From contig JAYRJE010000001.1 in NCBI GenBank assembly GCA_041906465.1, positions 310,001-374,000 of the forward strand: a stretch of DNA of 64,000 bases. The letters run 5' to 3'. A program made the translations under genes and the position numbers. The notes beneath the pieces are model-generated. The model worked only from the letters and a program-made list of their open reading frames with translations. It was not told the origin of the DNA and ran no database searches. Positions 16,371-24,611 of this stretch are shown here, in pieces. Every line of letters begins with the position of its first letter. Position 1 is the stretch's first letter. The stretch comes from Didemnitutus sp041906465. GTDB lineage: Bacteria > Verrucomicrobiota > Verrucomicrobiia > Opitutales > Opitutaceae.

Positions 16371-16754
16371 ATGTCTCGTTACTGTCTAGCTGCCGCGCTC
16401 GTTCTAGCAACCGCGGTGCTCTCAGGTTGCAATGGCGGCGCCGCCGGCTCTACGGACGGTTTGGCTGCCAAGCAGCGCAACGATAACACGCCGGCGCCTG
16501 CCAACGTTTGTGAGCGCCACCACCTCGCGATGCGACCGAAGAAGGTGCCGATCAGATACGGTGATCCTATTTTCACGGCCTACGACGATGCTTTGTATCG
16601 CGAGGAGATCGCGCAGTTCCCGCACGCTCCTGACTACTTTCTCGGTGGATGCGTCATCCCGCTATTTGCGACCCGTCAGCGCGAAGCCCTCGAGTGCCCC
16701 GAGTGCAGACGGCTAAAGACAAGTTGGCTGCTAGCTCATCCGCCGAGCAAATAG
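16371..16754 (+). CDS. hypothetical lipoprotein with Cys/His motifs
   Basis: 127-residue protein with a lipobox LSGC (C20) after a hydrophobic leader, so it is probably lipid-anchored in the cell envelope. The mature part holds CERHHLAM and, near the C-terminus, CPECRRLK, which together could form a metal site, plus the aromatic middle GDPIFTAYDDALY. The family is not recognised. Codon use is less biased than in rpoN, typical of small accessory genes. It starts 23 bp after rpoN and may be read through from it. The lipoprotein call is firm; function unknown. Confidence 0.7.
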   Translation: MSRYCLAAALVLATAVLSGCNGGAAGSTDGLAAKQRNDNTPAPANVCERHHLAMRPKKVPIRYGDPIFTAYDDALYREEIAQFPHAPDYFLGGCVIPLFATRQREALECPECRRLKTSWLLAHPPSK

Positions 16755-16784
16755 GAGCGATGACGCCGAATCTCTGCGCTCTCC

Positions 16785-16840
16785 GCGACCTCTGTGTTCA
16801 ATCCGTTTCGCGACCGCTCCGGTTTGAACACAGAGGTCGC
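16785..16840. repeat. 17-bp perfect inverted repeat, intergenic
   Basis: GCGACCTCTGTGTTCAA (16785-16801) is mirrored exactly at 16824-16840 with a 22-bp spacer. The arms lie within CTCTGTGTT/ACACAGAGG-rich sequence of the sort often found as dispersed intergenic repeats. It is also positioned to serve as a bidirectional transcription end between the lipoprotein and response-regulator genes, but has no T-run. Confidence 0.55.
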
Positions 16841-16907
16841 AGAGGACACAGAGAAGCTGGCGTCCGGAAGACGCGCTCGCGCCTCCTCAAGCCAGCCACG
16901 CTCACGT

Positions 16908-16946
16908 CACACGCTCACCTCACGCGCTCACCTCACGCGCTCAACC
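16908..16946. repeat. three tandem 13-bp units
   Basis: CACACGCTCACCT, CACGCGCTCACCT and CACGCGCTCAACC follow one another. The last unit overlaps the stop codon of the response-regulator gene (minus strand), so its final codons are written in the repeat. Probably slippage-derived. Confidence 0.5.
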
Positions 16947-17322
16947 CCAGCGCATCATGCAGCGACTTGCGGATGTGCTGCAATGAACACGGCTTCAGCA
17001 GCACGCCGTGGAGCTGCGCCACTGACACAGCGCGCGCGAGCAATTCCGGGTTCATGTAGCCTGTCATCAAAATCCGCTTCGCGTTCGGCTGCACCGTCAT
17101 CGCCTCCACCAAAAAATCCAGCCCCTGCACCGCACCGGGCATCATGTGGTCGCACACCAGCGCGTCGAACTGCCGCGTGCCGAGCAGCAGCCGTGCCTCC
17201 TCGACGTTGCTCGCCACTTCGATTTCGAACTCCTCGCCGAGCATCCGCGTCATGACGAGCGTGAGCTGCGCCTCGTCATCGAGCAACAACACCACCGGAC
17301 GTCTGGTGGCGGGCTCGCTCAT
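16933..17322 (-). CDS. single-domain response regulator
   Basis: 129-residue receiver domain with no output domain (CheY-like layout). The acidic pair is in LLLDDEAQL, the phospho-acceptor Asp in LVCDHMMPG, the conserved Thr/Ser position in ILMTGYM, and the Lys in LLKPCS. A Cys follows the KP. Its ATG overlaps the TGA of the upstream response regulator (TGATG at 17324-17320), so the pair is translationally coupled. The extra residues in DHMMPGAVQGLDFL resemble receivers of the RpfG/PleD type. It lacks a cognate kinase nearby, so it probably serves in a phosphorelay or acts by protein interaction. Confidence 0.85.
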   Translation of the reverse strand: MSEPATRRPVVLLLDDEAQLTLVMTRMLGEEFEIEVASNVEEARLLLGTRQFDALVCDHMMPGAVQGLDFLVEAMTVQPNAKRILMTGYMNPELLARAVSVAQLHGVLLKPCSLQHIRKSLHDALGLSA

Positions 17323-17744
17323 CAGGATGCGGCGACCGCCTGGTCGTGGAGCTTGGCCGCTTCCTGCACCGTCTTCACGAGTTCCGGCAGCGACACCGGC
17401 TTGAGCAAATAGCGATACAGCGCCGCCTCGTTCACGCTGCGCAGCAACATCTCGGGCTTCATGTAGCCGGTGACGAGGATGCGCTGAGTGTTCGGATACT
17501 CCTCGCGCACGTGCACGAGGAAACTCAAGCCGTTGCCGCCGGGCATCAGGTGGTCGCACACGATCACCTTGTATTCCTTTTTGTGCAGCATGAACCCGGC
17601 CTCGCGCGCCGAGCCGGCCAGGTCGACTTCGAAATACGGCGCCAACGCCTCCGCGTAGAGCGCGATGAGCGGCCGCTCGTCATCAACGAGCAACACGGCA
17701 CCTTTCTTCGTCGCGTTGAGCGGAGCGTTCGTCGGAGCGGTCAT
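17322..17744 (-). CDS. single-domain response regulator
   Basis: 140-residue receiver domain, first gene of a coupled pair. Motifs: LLVDDERPL (acidic pair), VICDHLMPGGNG (phospho-acceptor Asp), ILVTGYMKPEML (switch Thr), YLLKPVSLPEL (Lys). It resembles its downstream neighbour in layout (CDHxMPG, GYMxPE), suggesting tandem duplication and divergence. A 12-residue N-terminal extension (TAPTNAPLNATKK) precedes the domain. ATG 17744 is preferred over an upstream in-frame start at 18041, which would run into the divergent ankyrin gene. The 112-bp gap to that gene must hold promoters for both directions. Confidence 0.85.
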   Translation of the reverse strand: MTAPTNAPLNATKKGAVLLVDDERPLIALYAEALAPYFEVDLAGSAREAGFMLHKKEYKVIVCDHLMPGGNGLSFLVHVREEYPNTQRILVTGYMKPEMLLRSVNEAALYRYLLKPVSLPELVKTVQEAAKLHDQAVAAS

Positions 17745-17856
17745 TCGCGCGCGAGATTTGTTGGCGGCGAATTTCTTGGCAAACCCAAACACCGGCCGCT
17801 CACTCGGGATTTGGGTTGCCTGCCCCTTGCGGCGCGTGATTCGCTCGCAGCATCGC

Positions 17857-18885
17857 ATGGCCCTAACCGACCTCTTCGTCGCCGCCCGCGAAGGCACCTT
17901 TCCGCTCGTGCCCGCCGAGCAGTTAACACTCGAAAACCTCACGGCGCGCAACGCCTCCGGCAACACGCCGCTCCACCTCGCCGCCAAATACGGCTCGCTC
18001 GACCAGCTGCCGCTCGCAGTGCTCAACGCCGAGGCACTCACGCTGAAGAACGACGCCGGTTACACGCCGCTCCACCTCGCCGCGCGCGCCGGCCGCCTCG
18101 CCCAAGTTCCCGCGGCGCTCCTCACGCGCGACTACCTGCTCCTGCGCTCGAACAGCGGCTTCACGCCGCTCCACCTCGCCGCCTCCGCCGGCGCGCTCGA
18201 CCAAATCCCCGCCGGTCTGCTCACGCTCGAAACCGTCCTGCTCAAGACCGATCACGGTAACACGCTGCTGCACGAAGCCGCGGAGGCCGGCACGCTCGAC
18301 CGTTTCCCGCACCCATTCATCACGCGTGACACGCTCACGGCGCCGAACATCTCCGGCGAAACCGTCCTGCACGTCGCCGTCTTCAACGGCCATCTCGACC
18401 AAGTCCCCGCCGAGTTCCTCACCGAGGAAAATCTCCTCACCAAAACGGCCAATCACGACACCGTGCTCCACGCCGCCGCGATCTCCGGCCACCTCGATCA
18501 GATCCCGGCCGCCATTTTCACGCACCAGAACCTCACGCTCGCGACCAAAGCCGGTTACACCGTCATCCACGCCGCCGCCGAATCCGGCTTTCTCAACCAA
18601 ATCCCGCGCGAAGCGCTGACCATCGATCTGCTGATTTCGCGCAACGACTTCGGCGACACCCCGCTGCACGCCGCCGCTGTCGAGGGACACCTCAACCAGA
18701 TCCCGCGCGAGATGTTCAATCGCACGACGCTGCTGATCCGCAACTACAACGGCGGCACGCCCATCGGCGCCGCCATCCGCCACGGCCACGCGGACCAGTT
18801 GCCCGACGATTTCCGCCCCAAGGAACCCAACGCCCTTCAGCGTTTTCTCTACAAGATCGGCCTGTCGCGTCCGCCGCATACTTGA
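17857..18885 (+). CDS. ankyrin-like repeat protein, about nine 36-residue repeats
   Basis: 342-residue protein made almost wholly of ankyrin-like units. Each unit has the core GNTPLHLAAKYGSLDQLP followed by an extended second half ending LLTxENL, so the period is about 36 residues instead of 33. Nine units are countable from residue 30 to 325. The DQ(I/V/L)P motif replaces the usual loop start and recurs in most units. There is no signal peptide or membrane segment; the protein is probably cytoplasmic and binds other proteins. It is divergent from the response-regulator pair. The C-terminus (ALQRFLYKIGLSRPP) is a non-repeat basic tail. Start ATG 17857. Confidence 0.85.
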   Translation: MALTDLFVAAREGTFPLVPAEQLTLENLTARNASGNTPLHLAAKYGSLDQLPLAVLNAEALTLKNDAGYTPLHLAARAGRLAQVPAALLTRDYLLLRSNSGFTPLHLAASAGALDQIPAGLLTLETVLLKTDHGNTLLHEAAEAGTLDRFPHPFITRDTLTAPNISGETVLHVAVFNGHLDQVPAEFLTEENLLTKTANHDTVLHAAAISGHLDQIPAAIFTHQNLTLATKAGYTVIHAAAESGFLNQIPREALTIDLLISRNDFGDTPLHAAAVEGHLNQIPREMFNRTTLLIRNYNGGTPIGAAIRHGHADQLPDDFRPKEPNALQRFLYKIGLSRPPHT

Positions 18886-19003
18886 CAAACGCCAGCGTTG
18901 CAGCGCCGCCCCAGCCCTGCTCCGCTCCTCCGCTGACTCCGTCTGTCCGACGGCCGTCTTCTGTTCTCTGCCCTCAGCTCCTGTTCTCTTCCTTCAAATT
19001 CTG

Positions 19004-20281
19004 ATGAATACCACCATCACCGCCATCACCGCCCGCGAGATTATCGATTCCCGCGGCAATCCCACTGTCGAAGTCGACGTGCGCCTCGCTTGCGGCGCTC
19101 TCGGCCGCGCCGCCGTGCCCTCGGGCGCCTCGACCGGCGAACACGAAGCCATCGAACTCCGCGACGGCGACAAAGCCCGCTACGGCGGCAAAGGCACGCT
19201 CAAAGCCGTCGCCAACGTGAAGTCGAAGATCGCCCCCGCCCTCGTCGGCGCGGACGCGCTCGACCAAGTCGGCGTCGACAAGGCGATGCTCAAACTCGAC
19301 GGCACCTCGACCAAATCGAAGCTCGGCGCCAACGCCATCCTCGGCGTCTCCATGGCCACCGCCAAGGCCGCCGCCGCCGCGCTGAACCAGCCGCTCTACA
19401 AATACCTCGGCGGACCGAACGCGAAGGTCCTCCCCGTGCCGATGATGAACATCATGAACGGCGGCGCGCACTCCGACGCCCCGATCGATTTCCAGGAATT
19501 CATGATCATGCCCACCGGTGCGAAGTCCTTCTCCGAAGGCCTCCGCATGGGCTGCGAAGTCTTCCACTCGCTCAAGAAGGTTCTCAAGGAAAAGGGCCTC
19601 GCGACCGCCGTCGGTGACGAAGGTGGCTTCGCCCCGAAGCTCGAATCCACCGAGGCCGCGCTCGACGCCATCGCCGTCGCCGTCAAGGCCGCCGGCTACA
19701 AGCTCGGCAAGGACATAAACCTCGCCCTCGACGTCGCCTCGTCCGAATTCTACGTGAAGGAAAAGAAGCACTACGTCTTCAAGAAGTCCTCCGGCCAGAT
19801 CCTCACCGGCGACGAGATGGTCGAGTTCTACAAGAAGCTCACCTCGAAGTATCCGATCATCTCCATCGAAGACGGCTGCGCCGAAGGCGACTGGACGACC
19901 TGGAAGAAGCTCACCGACGCCATCGGCGACCGCGTGCAGCTCGTCGGCGACGACCTGTTCGTCACCAACACCGAGTTCCTCAAGAAGGGCATCGATACCG
20001 GCACCGCGAACTCGATCCTCGTCAAGGTGAACCAAATCGGTTCGCTCACCGAGACCTTCGACGCCGTCGAGATGGCCAAGGAAGCCAACTACACCGCCGT
20101 CATCTCGCACCGTTCGGGCGAGACCGAGGACGTGACGATCGCCGACATCGCCGTCGCGACCAACGCCGGCCAGATCAAGACCGGCTCCCTCTGCCGCACC
20201 GACCGCGTTGCGAAATACAACCAGCTCCTCCGCATTGAGGAAGAGCTCGGCAAGAACGCGATCTACGGCGGCAAGCTCTGA
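19004..20281 (+). CDS. eno: enolase
   Basis: Phosphopyruvate hydratase of glycolysis, interconverting 2-phosphoglycerate and phosphoenolpyruvate; 425 residues, full length. Visible are the N-terminal REIIDSRGNPTVEV, the mobile loop SGASTGEHEA, the Mg ligands in ALDVASSEFY, SIEDGCAEGDW and VGDDLFVTN, the base Lys in ILVKVNQIGSLTE, and the substrate loop SHRSGETED. Strong codon bias toward C/G third bases is consistent with high expression. It is monocistronic, followed by a hairpin and a gene for a secreted coiled-coil protein. Confidence 0.98.
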   Translation: MNTTITAITAREIIDSRGNPTVEVDVRLACGALGRAAVPSGASTGEHEAIELRDGDKARYGGKGTLKAVANVKSKIAPALVGADALDQVGVDKAMLKLDGTSTKSKLGANAILGVSMATAKAAAAALNQPLYKYLGGPNAKVLPVPMMNIMNGGAHSDAPIDFQEFMIMPTGAKSFSEGLRMGCEVFHSLKKVLKEKGLATAVGDEGGFAPKLESTEAALDAIAVAVKAAGYKLGKDINLALDVASSEFYVKEKKHYVFKKSSGQILTGDEMVEFYKKLTSKYPIISIEDGCAEGDWTTWKKLTDAIGDRVQLVGDDLFVTNTEFLKKGIDTGTANSILVKVNQIGSLTETFDAVEMAKEANYTAVISHRSGETEDVTIADIAVATNAGQIKTGSLCRTDRVAKYNQLLRIEEELGKNAIYGGKL

Positions 20282-20296
20282 CACCCGTTCCGCTCC

Positions 20297-20322
20297 GGGT
20301 TCTTTGCTTAAGCAGGGAACCC
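20297..20322 (+). terminator. hairpin downstream of eno
   Basis: GGGTTC and GAACCC (20297-20302 and 20317-20322) enclose the palindrome TGCTTAAGCA. The stem is stable, but no T-run follows. Likely the 3' end of the eno transcript. Confidence 0.45.
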
Positions 20323-20365
20323 GCCGGGCGATGTGACCATCTAGTTGCCTTACCCAACTCCACGC

Positions 20366-20905
20366 ATGTTGCACCTCGCCCGTTTCTCCGCTCTCAGCGC
20401 TGTCGTGCTCGCCACGACAGCGTTTTCTTTTGCCACCGACGCCAAGAAAGACGCTGCCTCCGCCGAAAAGCCGGCGGCAACGCAGCCAGCCGCCCCCGCC
20501 GAAGCGGCCAAACCCGCCGACCCGAAAAACGCCGGCCTCAAAACCGAAGGTGAAACGGTGAAGATGCCCGTCTTCACCGTCACCGGCCAGCGCCTCCGCG
20601 AGATCGACGTCACGATCAAGAAACTCGAGAAACAGATCTCGCGCGAAAAGAAGCAGCTTGAGAAGAGCAACCTCGACGAAGCGCTCAACAGCGAGAAGGT
20701 CGCCAAGGCCGCCTCGATCTTCGGCGGCAAATCGACCGTCCAGCGCGCCTCCGTCGCCGCCGTCCGCATCGAATCGATGGAGAAGGAATTGCAGCTCCTC
20801 GAAACGCTTCGCACGCCACTCACCAAAGACGACCGCGCCATGATCGAGCGCCTCGTCGAAGATCAGCGCACCTATCGCCGCAACCTCGACGACGCGCTCC
20901 GCTAA
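20366..20905 (+). CDS. hypothetical exported coiled-coil protein
   Basis: 179-residue protein, not recognised. It has a signal peptide (residues 1-22, ending AFSFA), then an Ala/Pro/Lys-rich linker of about 35 residues (KPAATQPAAPAEAAKPA), then MPVFTVTGQR and a long charged helix (EIDVTIKKLEKQISREKKQL) to the end, probably coiled coil. The linker suggests it spans periplasm or peptidoglycan. PVFTVTG resembles the FEVTG-type motif seen at the N-terminus of verrucomicrobial TonB-dependent proteins; that likeness is only suggestive. ATG 20366 is used; an upstream TTG at 20345 is possible. Two hairpins follow. Confidence 0.7.
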   Translation: MLHLARFSALSAVVLATTAFSFATDAKKDAASAEKPAATQPAAPAEAAKPADPKNAGLKTEGETVKMPVFTVTGQRLREIDVTIKKLEKQISREKKQLEKSNLDEALNSEKVAKAASIFGGKSTVQRASVAAVRIESMEKELQLLETLRTPLTKDDRAMIERLVEDQRTYRRNLDDALR

Positions 20906-20913
20906 GATTCTCC

Positions 20914-20936
20914 GTCGCGATTCCCCTAGTCGCGAC
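20914..20936 (+). terminator. hairpin after the coiled-coil gene
   Basis: GTCGCGA-N9-TCGCGAC, a perfect 7-bp stem 8 bp after the stop codon, followed by A/C-rich sequence with no T-run. It probably stabilises the transcript end ahead of the true terminator at 20970. Confidence 0.35.
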
Positions 20937-20969
20937 GAAGCACACACACACTGATAACGACACCAAGGG

Positions 20970-21004
20970 AAGGCCGGACTTCGCAAGAAGCCCGGCCTTT
21001 TCTT
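20970..21004 (+). terminator. rho-independent terminator
   Basis: AAGGCCGG and CCGGCCTT enclose a second helix CTTC-GCAA-GAAG with a GCAA tetraloop, and the stem is followed by TTTTCTT. This is a canonical intrinsic terminator for the eno/coiled-coil region. Confidence 0.85.
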
Positions 21005-21184
21005 GGGCGCTCGCGCGCCCGCACGCTTCCGGGCCGCGGGGCCGGTCCCGGGCGCCCGGGCCGAGAAAATCGACGCGGCAAGGGAGGTGGCGCGCTCGAC
21101 GCGCCGCTCGGGCGACCAACGGCCAAGTTGCGCGCAAGCCCCAACTCACTTCGCCCGCGCAAGCCCATTTCCGCCCCGCGCGCT

Positions 21185-22732
21185 TCAGCGCGCTCGCAAC
21201 ATCGCCGGCGCCGTCTCACGCAGCCATCGCTCCGCCTCAGCGTCTTCCACGCCATTCGGCGTCTGCAGCACAAACACGACGTGCGCCGCATCGGCGCGCC
21301 GCCTTCCCTCGCGCACGCGTTGCAATCGCGGACCCCAGAAAATGTCGAGCTCCCGCTCCCCTACCGAACGACCATAAAACGCATCCCACACGCCATAGAA
21401 CACGTGCTGCGTCCGGCCCGCCGCTTCGAAACGATAGCGCGCGAACTCCACGGCCCGCCCCGCCACTGCGACACGCAAGGCCGCCGGGCGTGCAATCAAT
21501 CGCGCGCCGATCGCCGGCATGCACACCGTCGGCTCGTGTCCGAGTCCCGCCAAGCCCAGCGAACCGGCATTCTCCCAGCGAAAAACGTAGGCCAATCCCT
21601 GGCGTGCGCCCCCCGCCTCATGCCACTGCCGGCTGTCGGCACTGGAAAACCGCAACAACTCACGCACCGGTTTCGCGAGCGCGAGCGGCTGCCACGCCGG
21701 CGACGCCTGCAGTTCCCATTGCGTTCCGGCGGCGATTCGCTCGCGCCAGCCGAACCACGCTCGCGTGCCGATTTCCGCCGCGAGCACGATGCCGCAAATC
21801 AGCGCCATCACGCCCCGCGCCGCAAACCCACTCCCGGTCTCAGGTGCGGTCGCGATGGCCGCCGGTCGTCTCCGGCCGAGCAGCCAGGCAGCGAGAAAAA
21901 CCGCCGCAAAGGTCGTGACCAGCGCCGCGTTGCCGGCTGCGTCGTGCCAACGCTCGTTTCCGGTCGCTCCTTCCTCCGCCACGCGCAAAGTCAGAAACGT
22001 CGCGCGCGCCGCGTTGCCGGCAAACGCGAACCACAAGCCGAGCACCACGAGCGCGATCCGCCGCACCACACTGAACCGGCCGAGCTCACCGAGAAACCAC
22101 GCCAGCATCCACACCGCCTGCATCGACCGCAGTCCGGCACAGGCTTCATCGACGCCGACCCAGCCCCGCCCGACCTCGATCACGTTACCCGTCGCGACCG
22201 CGGGATGACCGCACCACGAAGCCGCCTCCGCGGCAATCTGCGCGTTCACGCCCGCGAGTCCTTCCACCAATCGCACCTGCACGAACGCCGGCCAGGCCAG
22301 CGCCGTCGTCGCAAAAAAGATCGGAAACGCAAAATGCCGCGCCCAAGCGCCGCCGCCCGCGAGCGCGAGCAAGCCCGCCGTGGCGCTGGCCGCACCGCCG
22401 GCCGCCAGCCACTGGGCCGTCGGCCAGAGTCGGTTCGCTTCCAGCACGGGCATCGCTCCGACGAGCCCCACCATTCCGAGCCCCAGGGACGCCGCCGCCG
22501 CCACGCGTCGCCCGCCGCGTAGCGTTGCCGGCGCCGGCGCACGCTCGCATCGCATCCACACGATCATTCCGCACAACACCGGCACCGCCCACCCATGCGC
22601 GAGTTCCGCGCTCGAATTCCACGCCGTGGTGAGACGCCACATCACCACGCCCCACACAGCTCCAATCGTGCCCCACAGCCATCGCGCGCTCGCCACCGGA
22701 ACGCTCGCGGGGGGGAAAACGAAGGACGTCAT
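21185..22732 (-). CDS. exosortase with C-terminal EpsI-like domain
   Basis: 515-residue polytopic membrane protein of the exosortase/archaeosortase family, a transpeptidase-like enzyme that processes PEP-CTERM proteins at the membrane. The catalytic triad is visible: Cys198 in VGVDEACAGLRS, Arg243 in GNAARATFL, and His263 in ERWHDAAG. Residues 15-310 hold about eight hydrophobic segments. From about 320 to the end there is a soluble EpsI-like region (GLAYVFRWENAG, GHEPTVCMPAIG), here fused and not separate. Start ATG 22732 was chosen over 22798. It is divergent from a TPR membrane protein gene and 1.9 kb from a PEP-CTERM substrate gene. Confidence 0.85.
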   Translation of the reverse strand: MTSFVFPPASVPVASARWLWGTIGAVWGVVMWRLTTAWNSSAELAHGWAVPVLCGMIVWMRCERAPAPATLRGGRRVAAAASLGLGMVGLVGAMPVLEANRLWPTAQWLAAGGAASATAGLLALAGGGAWARHFAFPIFFATTALAWPAFVQVRLVEGLAGVNAQIAAEAASWCGHPAVATGNVIEVGRGWVGVDEACAGLRSMQAVWMLAWFLGELGRFSVVRRIALVVLGLWFAFAGNAARATFLTLRVAEEGATGNERWHDAAGNAALVTTFAAVFLAAWLLGRRRPAAIATAPETGSGFAARGVMALICGIVLAAEIGTRAWFGWRERIAAGTQWELQASPAWQPLALAKPVRELLRFSSADSRQWHEAGGARQGLAYVFRWENAGSLGLAGLGHEPTVCMPAIGARLIARPAALRVAVAGRAVEFARYRFEAAGRTQHVFYGVWDAFYGRSVGERELDIFWGPRLQRVREGRRRADAAHVVFVLQTPNGVEDAEAERWLRETAPAMLRAR

Positions 22733-22809
22733 GACGCAGAATTGGTTTCGGAGCTTGCCGGTGCGCGCCGATGCTCCAGCAAATCCCTTTGCTCGCAAGC
22801 ACGTTGCCG

Positions 22810-24528
22810 ATGCCCTCCTCCTGGAAAGATTCTCTCGACCGCTGGCTCCGCCGCTGGGAAGGACTTTCCTACGGCCAGCAACGCATGTTCCAGACGCTGG
22901 CGTTGCTCGTGCTCCTCGCTGTCTGCGCGCCGCCTGCTTACTACCTTGCCCGCCCGCTGCTGAATCGCTGGCGCCACCACCACGCGCTCGCTCAGGCCGC
23001 GCAGTTCGAGCAGCAAGGCGACTACCGCAACCTCGTCCTCTCGCTCCATCGCGCAGTGCAAATCATGCCGGCCGACATCGCGACCTGGCGCTGGGTCGCA
23101 CGCACGCTGGACGCGCTCGGCAACAGTGAGGCCCTCGTCGCGCACGAAAACATTGTCGCCCTCGCGCCGAACGACACTCAGGCCCGCGCGGCGCTCGCCG
23201 CCGCCGCGCTCCGTCTCGGCTCGCCTGAGACCGCCCGCGTCGCGTTGCAGACACTCGAACGCGATCCCGCCCAGCGCGAATCCTACCTGCGCCTCGCCGC
23301 CGAACTCGCGCGCGCCGATGAGGACCTACCGCGTTACGCCGCCCTGCTCGCCTCTCTCTCGCTCCTTCGCGCCGACGACGAGGAAGTCCGCTTCAACCTC
23401 GGCGTCGTCCAGCTGGCATTATCTTCGCCCGCGGCTCCGCGCAGTGCCCATCACACCCTCCTCGCACTGCTGGAAAGCCGATCCATCCGCGTCCGCGCCA
23501 CCCTCGAATTGCTCCGTCACGCCGCGCGCCGCCGCGATGCCGAACTGGCGGGCGCCACCATGCGCACCGTGCTTCGCCGCCCAACGTCTCCGCCGGGCGC
23601 GCCCGCCGCCGAGGATCCGTGGCCCGCCTTCCTCCAGGAGTTGCAGCGCTCCGCCGTGGACGGCGGCGAAGCCGACATCGCCCGGGTCGCTCTATGGCTC
23701 GGAACCATTCGCCGCGCCCCCGAAGCTCTCGCCTGGATCGACCGGCTGCCCGATGCAACGCGCACCTCCGCCATCGTCCGAGAGATCACGGTCGAACTGG
23801 CCGCGCGCATCGGAGACTTGCCTCGCGTGGAGGCCCTGCTCACGAGCGGCGCGTGGGGAGCGGTCCAAGCCGAAAGCATCCGGGCGGCGGTGGCCACCCG
23901 CTCAGCCCACCTCGCCCAACACGCCGGCGCCGCACTCACCCGCTGGCAGGAAGCGGTTCGCTACGCCGATCAGTCCCCCGTAACCCTGCGCGCGCTCACT
24001 CGCCTCGCTCGACTTTGGCAGGACGACAGCGCCGCCGAGATCGCCGCGAAATCCATGCTGCGGTTTCGCCCCCAATCACCCTGGGCCAACCGCGAATTGC
24101 GGGACCTCTATTTTTCCCGCGGTGAGACCGTGAAGTTACTCGCCCACTACTCGGCTTGGCTCGCGGTAGAACCCGATCGCCCAGCCATCGTCTTCGGCTG
24201 GGTGCGCACCGCGGCCGCCCTGCAACGCGTGGACGAAGCGATGGATCGCCGGACCGCAATGCTTGCCGCCGCCCCGGAACGTCCCGCACTGATCGACCTC
24301 GCCCGCGTTCTGGCCCTGTGGCCGCGCGCGCCCCAGGAAGCGCGCGACCTTTTTGGCTCCACGGCTCGGCGAACCAAGGGACTCCCTGAAACTACCCTGG
24401 TCGCTGCCCTAGTGATGGACGACAGTGCCTCCGTCGCGGTCCTTGCCAAGAGTCCCCAGGATTTACTCCCGGAAGAACGCCTTTCTCTTAAACTACTTAC
24501 ATTGCAGGCCGATAAGCGGAGGGAGTGA
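22810..24528 (+). CDS. membrane-anchored TPR-like protein
   Basis: 572-residue protein with one N-terminal membrane segment (residues about 23-45, FQTLALLVLLAVCAPPAYYL) followed by helical repeats resembling tetratricopeptide units, for example FEQQGDYRNLVLSLHRAVQI, TLDALGNSEALVAHENIVAL and DTQARAALAAAALRLGSPET. No enzymatic motif is seen. TPR proteins often accompany exosortase systems, where they are thought to organise export or assembly. It is divergent from the exosortase gene, with only 77 bp between starts if ATG 22810 is used (38 bp if ATG 22771), and upstream of the PEP-CTERM gene. Start choice is uncertain by 13 residues. Confidence 0.75.
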   Translation: MPSSWKDSLDRWLRRWEGLSYGQQRMFQTLALLVLLAVCAPPAYYLARPLLNRWRHHHALAQAAQFEQQGDYRNLVLSLHRAVQIMPADIATWRWVARTLDALGNSEALVAHENIVALAPNDTQARAALAAAALRLGSPETARVALQTLERDPAQRESYLRLAAELARADEDLPRYAALLASLSLLRADDEEVRFNLGVVQLALSSPAAPRSAHHTLLALLESRSIRVRATLELLRHAARRRDAELAGATMRTVLRRPTSPPGAPAAEDPWPAFLQELQRSAVDGGEADIARVALWLGTIRRAPEALAWIDRLPDATRTSAIVREITVELAARIGDLPRVEALLTSGAWGAVQAESIRAAVATRSAHLAQHAGAALTRWQEAVRYADQSPVTLRALTRLARLWQDDSAAEIAAKSMLRFRPQSPWANRELRDLYFSRGETVKLLAHYSAWLAVEPDRPAIVFGWVRTAAALQRVDEAMDRRTAMLAAAPERPALIDLARVLALWPRAPQEARDLFGSTARRTKGLPETTLVAALVMDDSASVAVLAKSPQDLLPEERLSLKLLTLQADKRRE

Positions 24529-24590
24529 ACCGACAAACTGTGATTCTGGACGCAGAATCCTCACCAGCGCCATTGACAGGGGTTTCACCC

Positions 24591-24596
24591 TATAAT
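24591..24596 (+). promoter_or_regulatory. consensus -10 element upstream of the PEP-CTERM gene
   Basis: A perfect TATAAT lies 15 bp before the ATG at 24612. A perfect TTGACA occurs at 24573-24578, but only 12 bp separate the two, too short for a normal sigma-70 promoter, and no good hexamer stands at 17 bp. The -10 may be used with an activator, or the match may be chance. Confidence 0.35.
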
Positions 24597-24611
24597 CTGC
24601 TGGGGCCAGAC

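Noticed and set aside
16933..18885. Ankyrin/response-regulator cluster as a defence island
   Set aside because: No nuclease, toxin, reverse transcriptase or other effector domain is present; only signalling-type domains are visible.
24573..24596. Perfect TTGACA and TATAAT as a sigma-70 promoter
   Set aside because: The two hexamers are only 12 bp apart instead of about 17, so they cannot act together as a standard promoter; only the -10 is kept, with low confidence.
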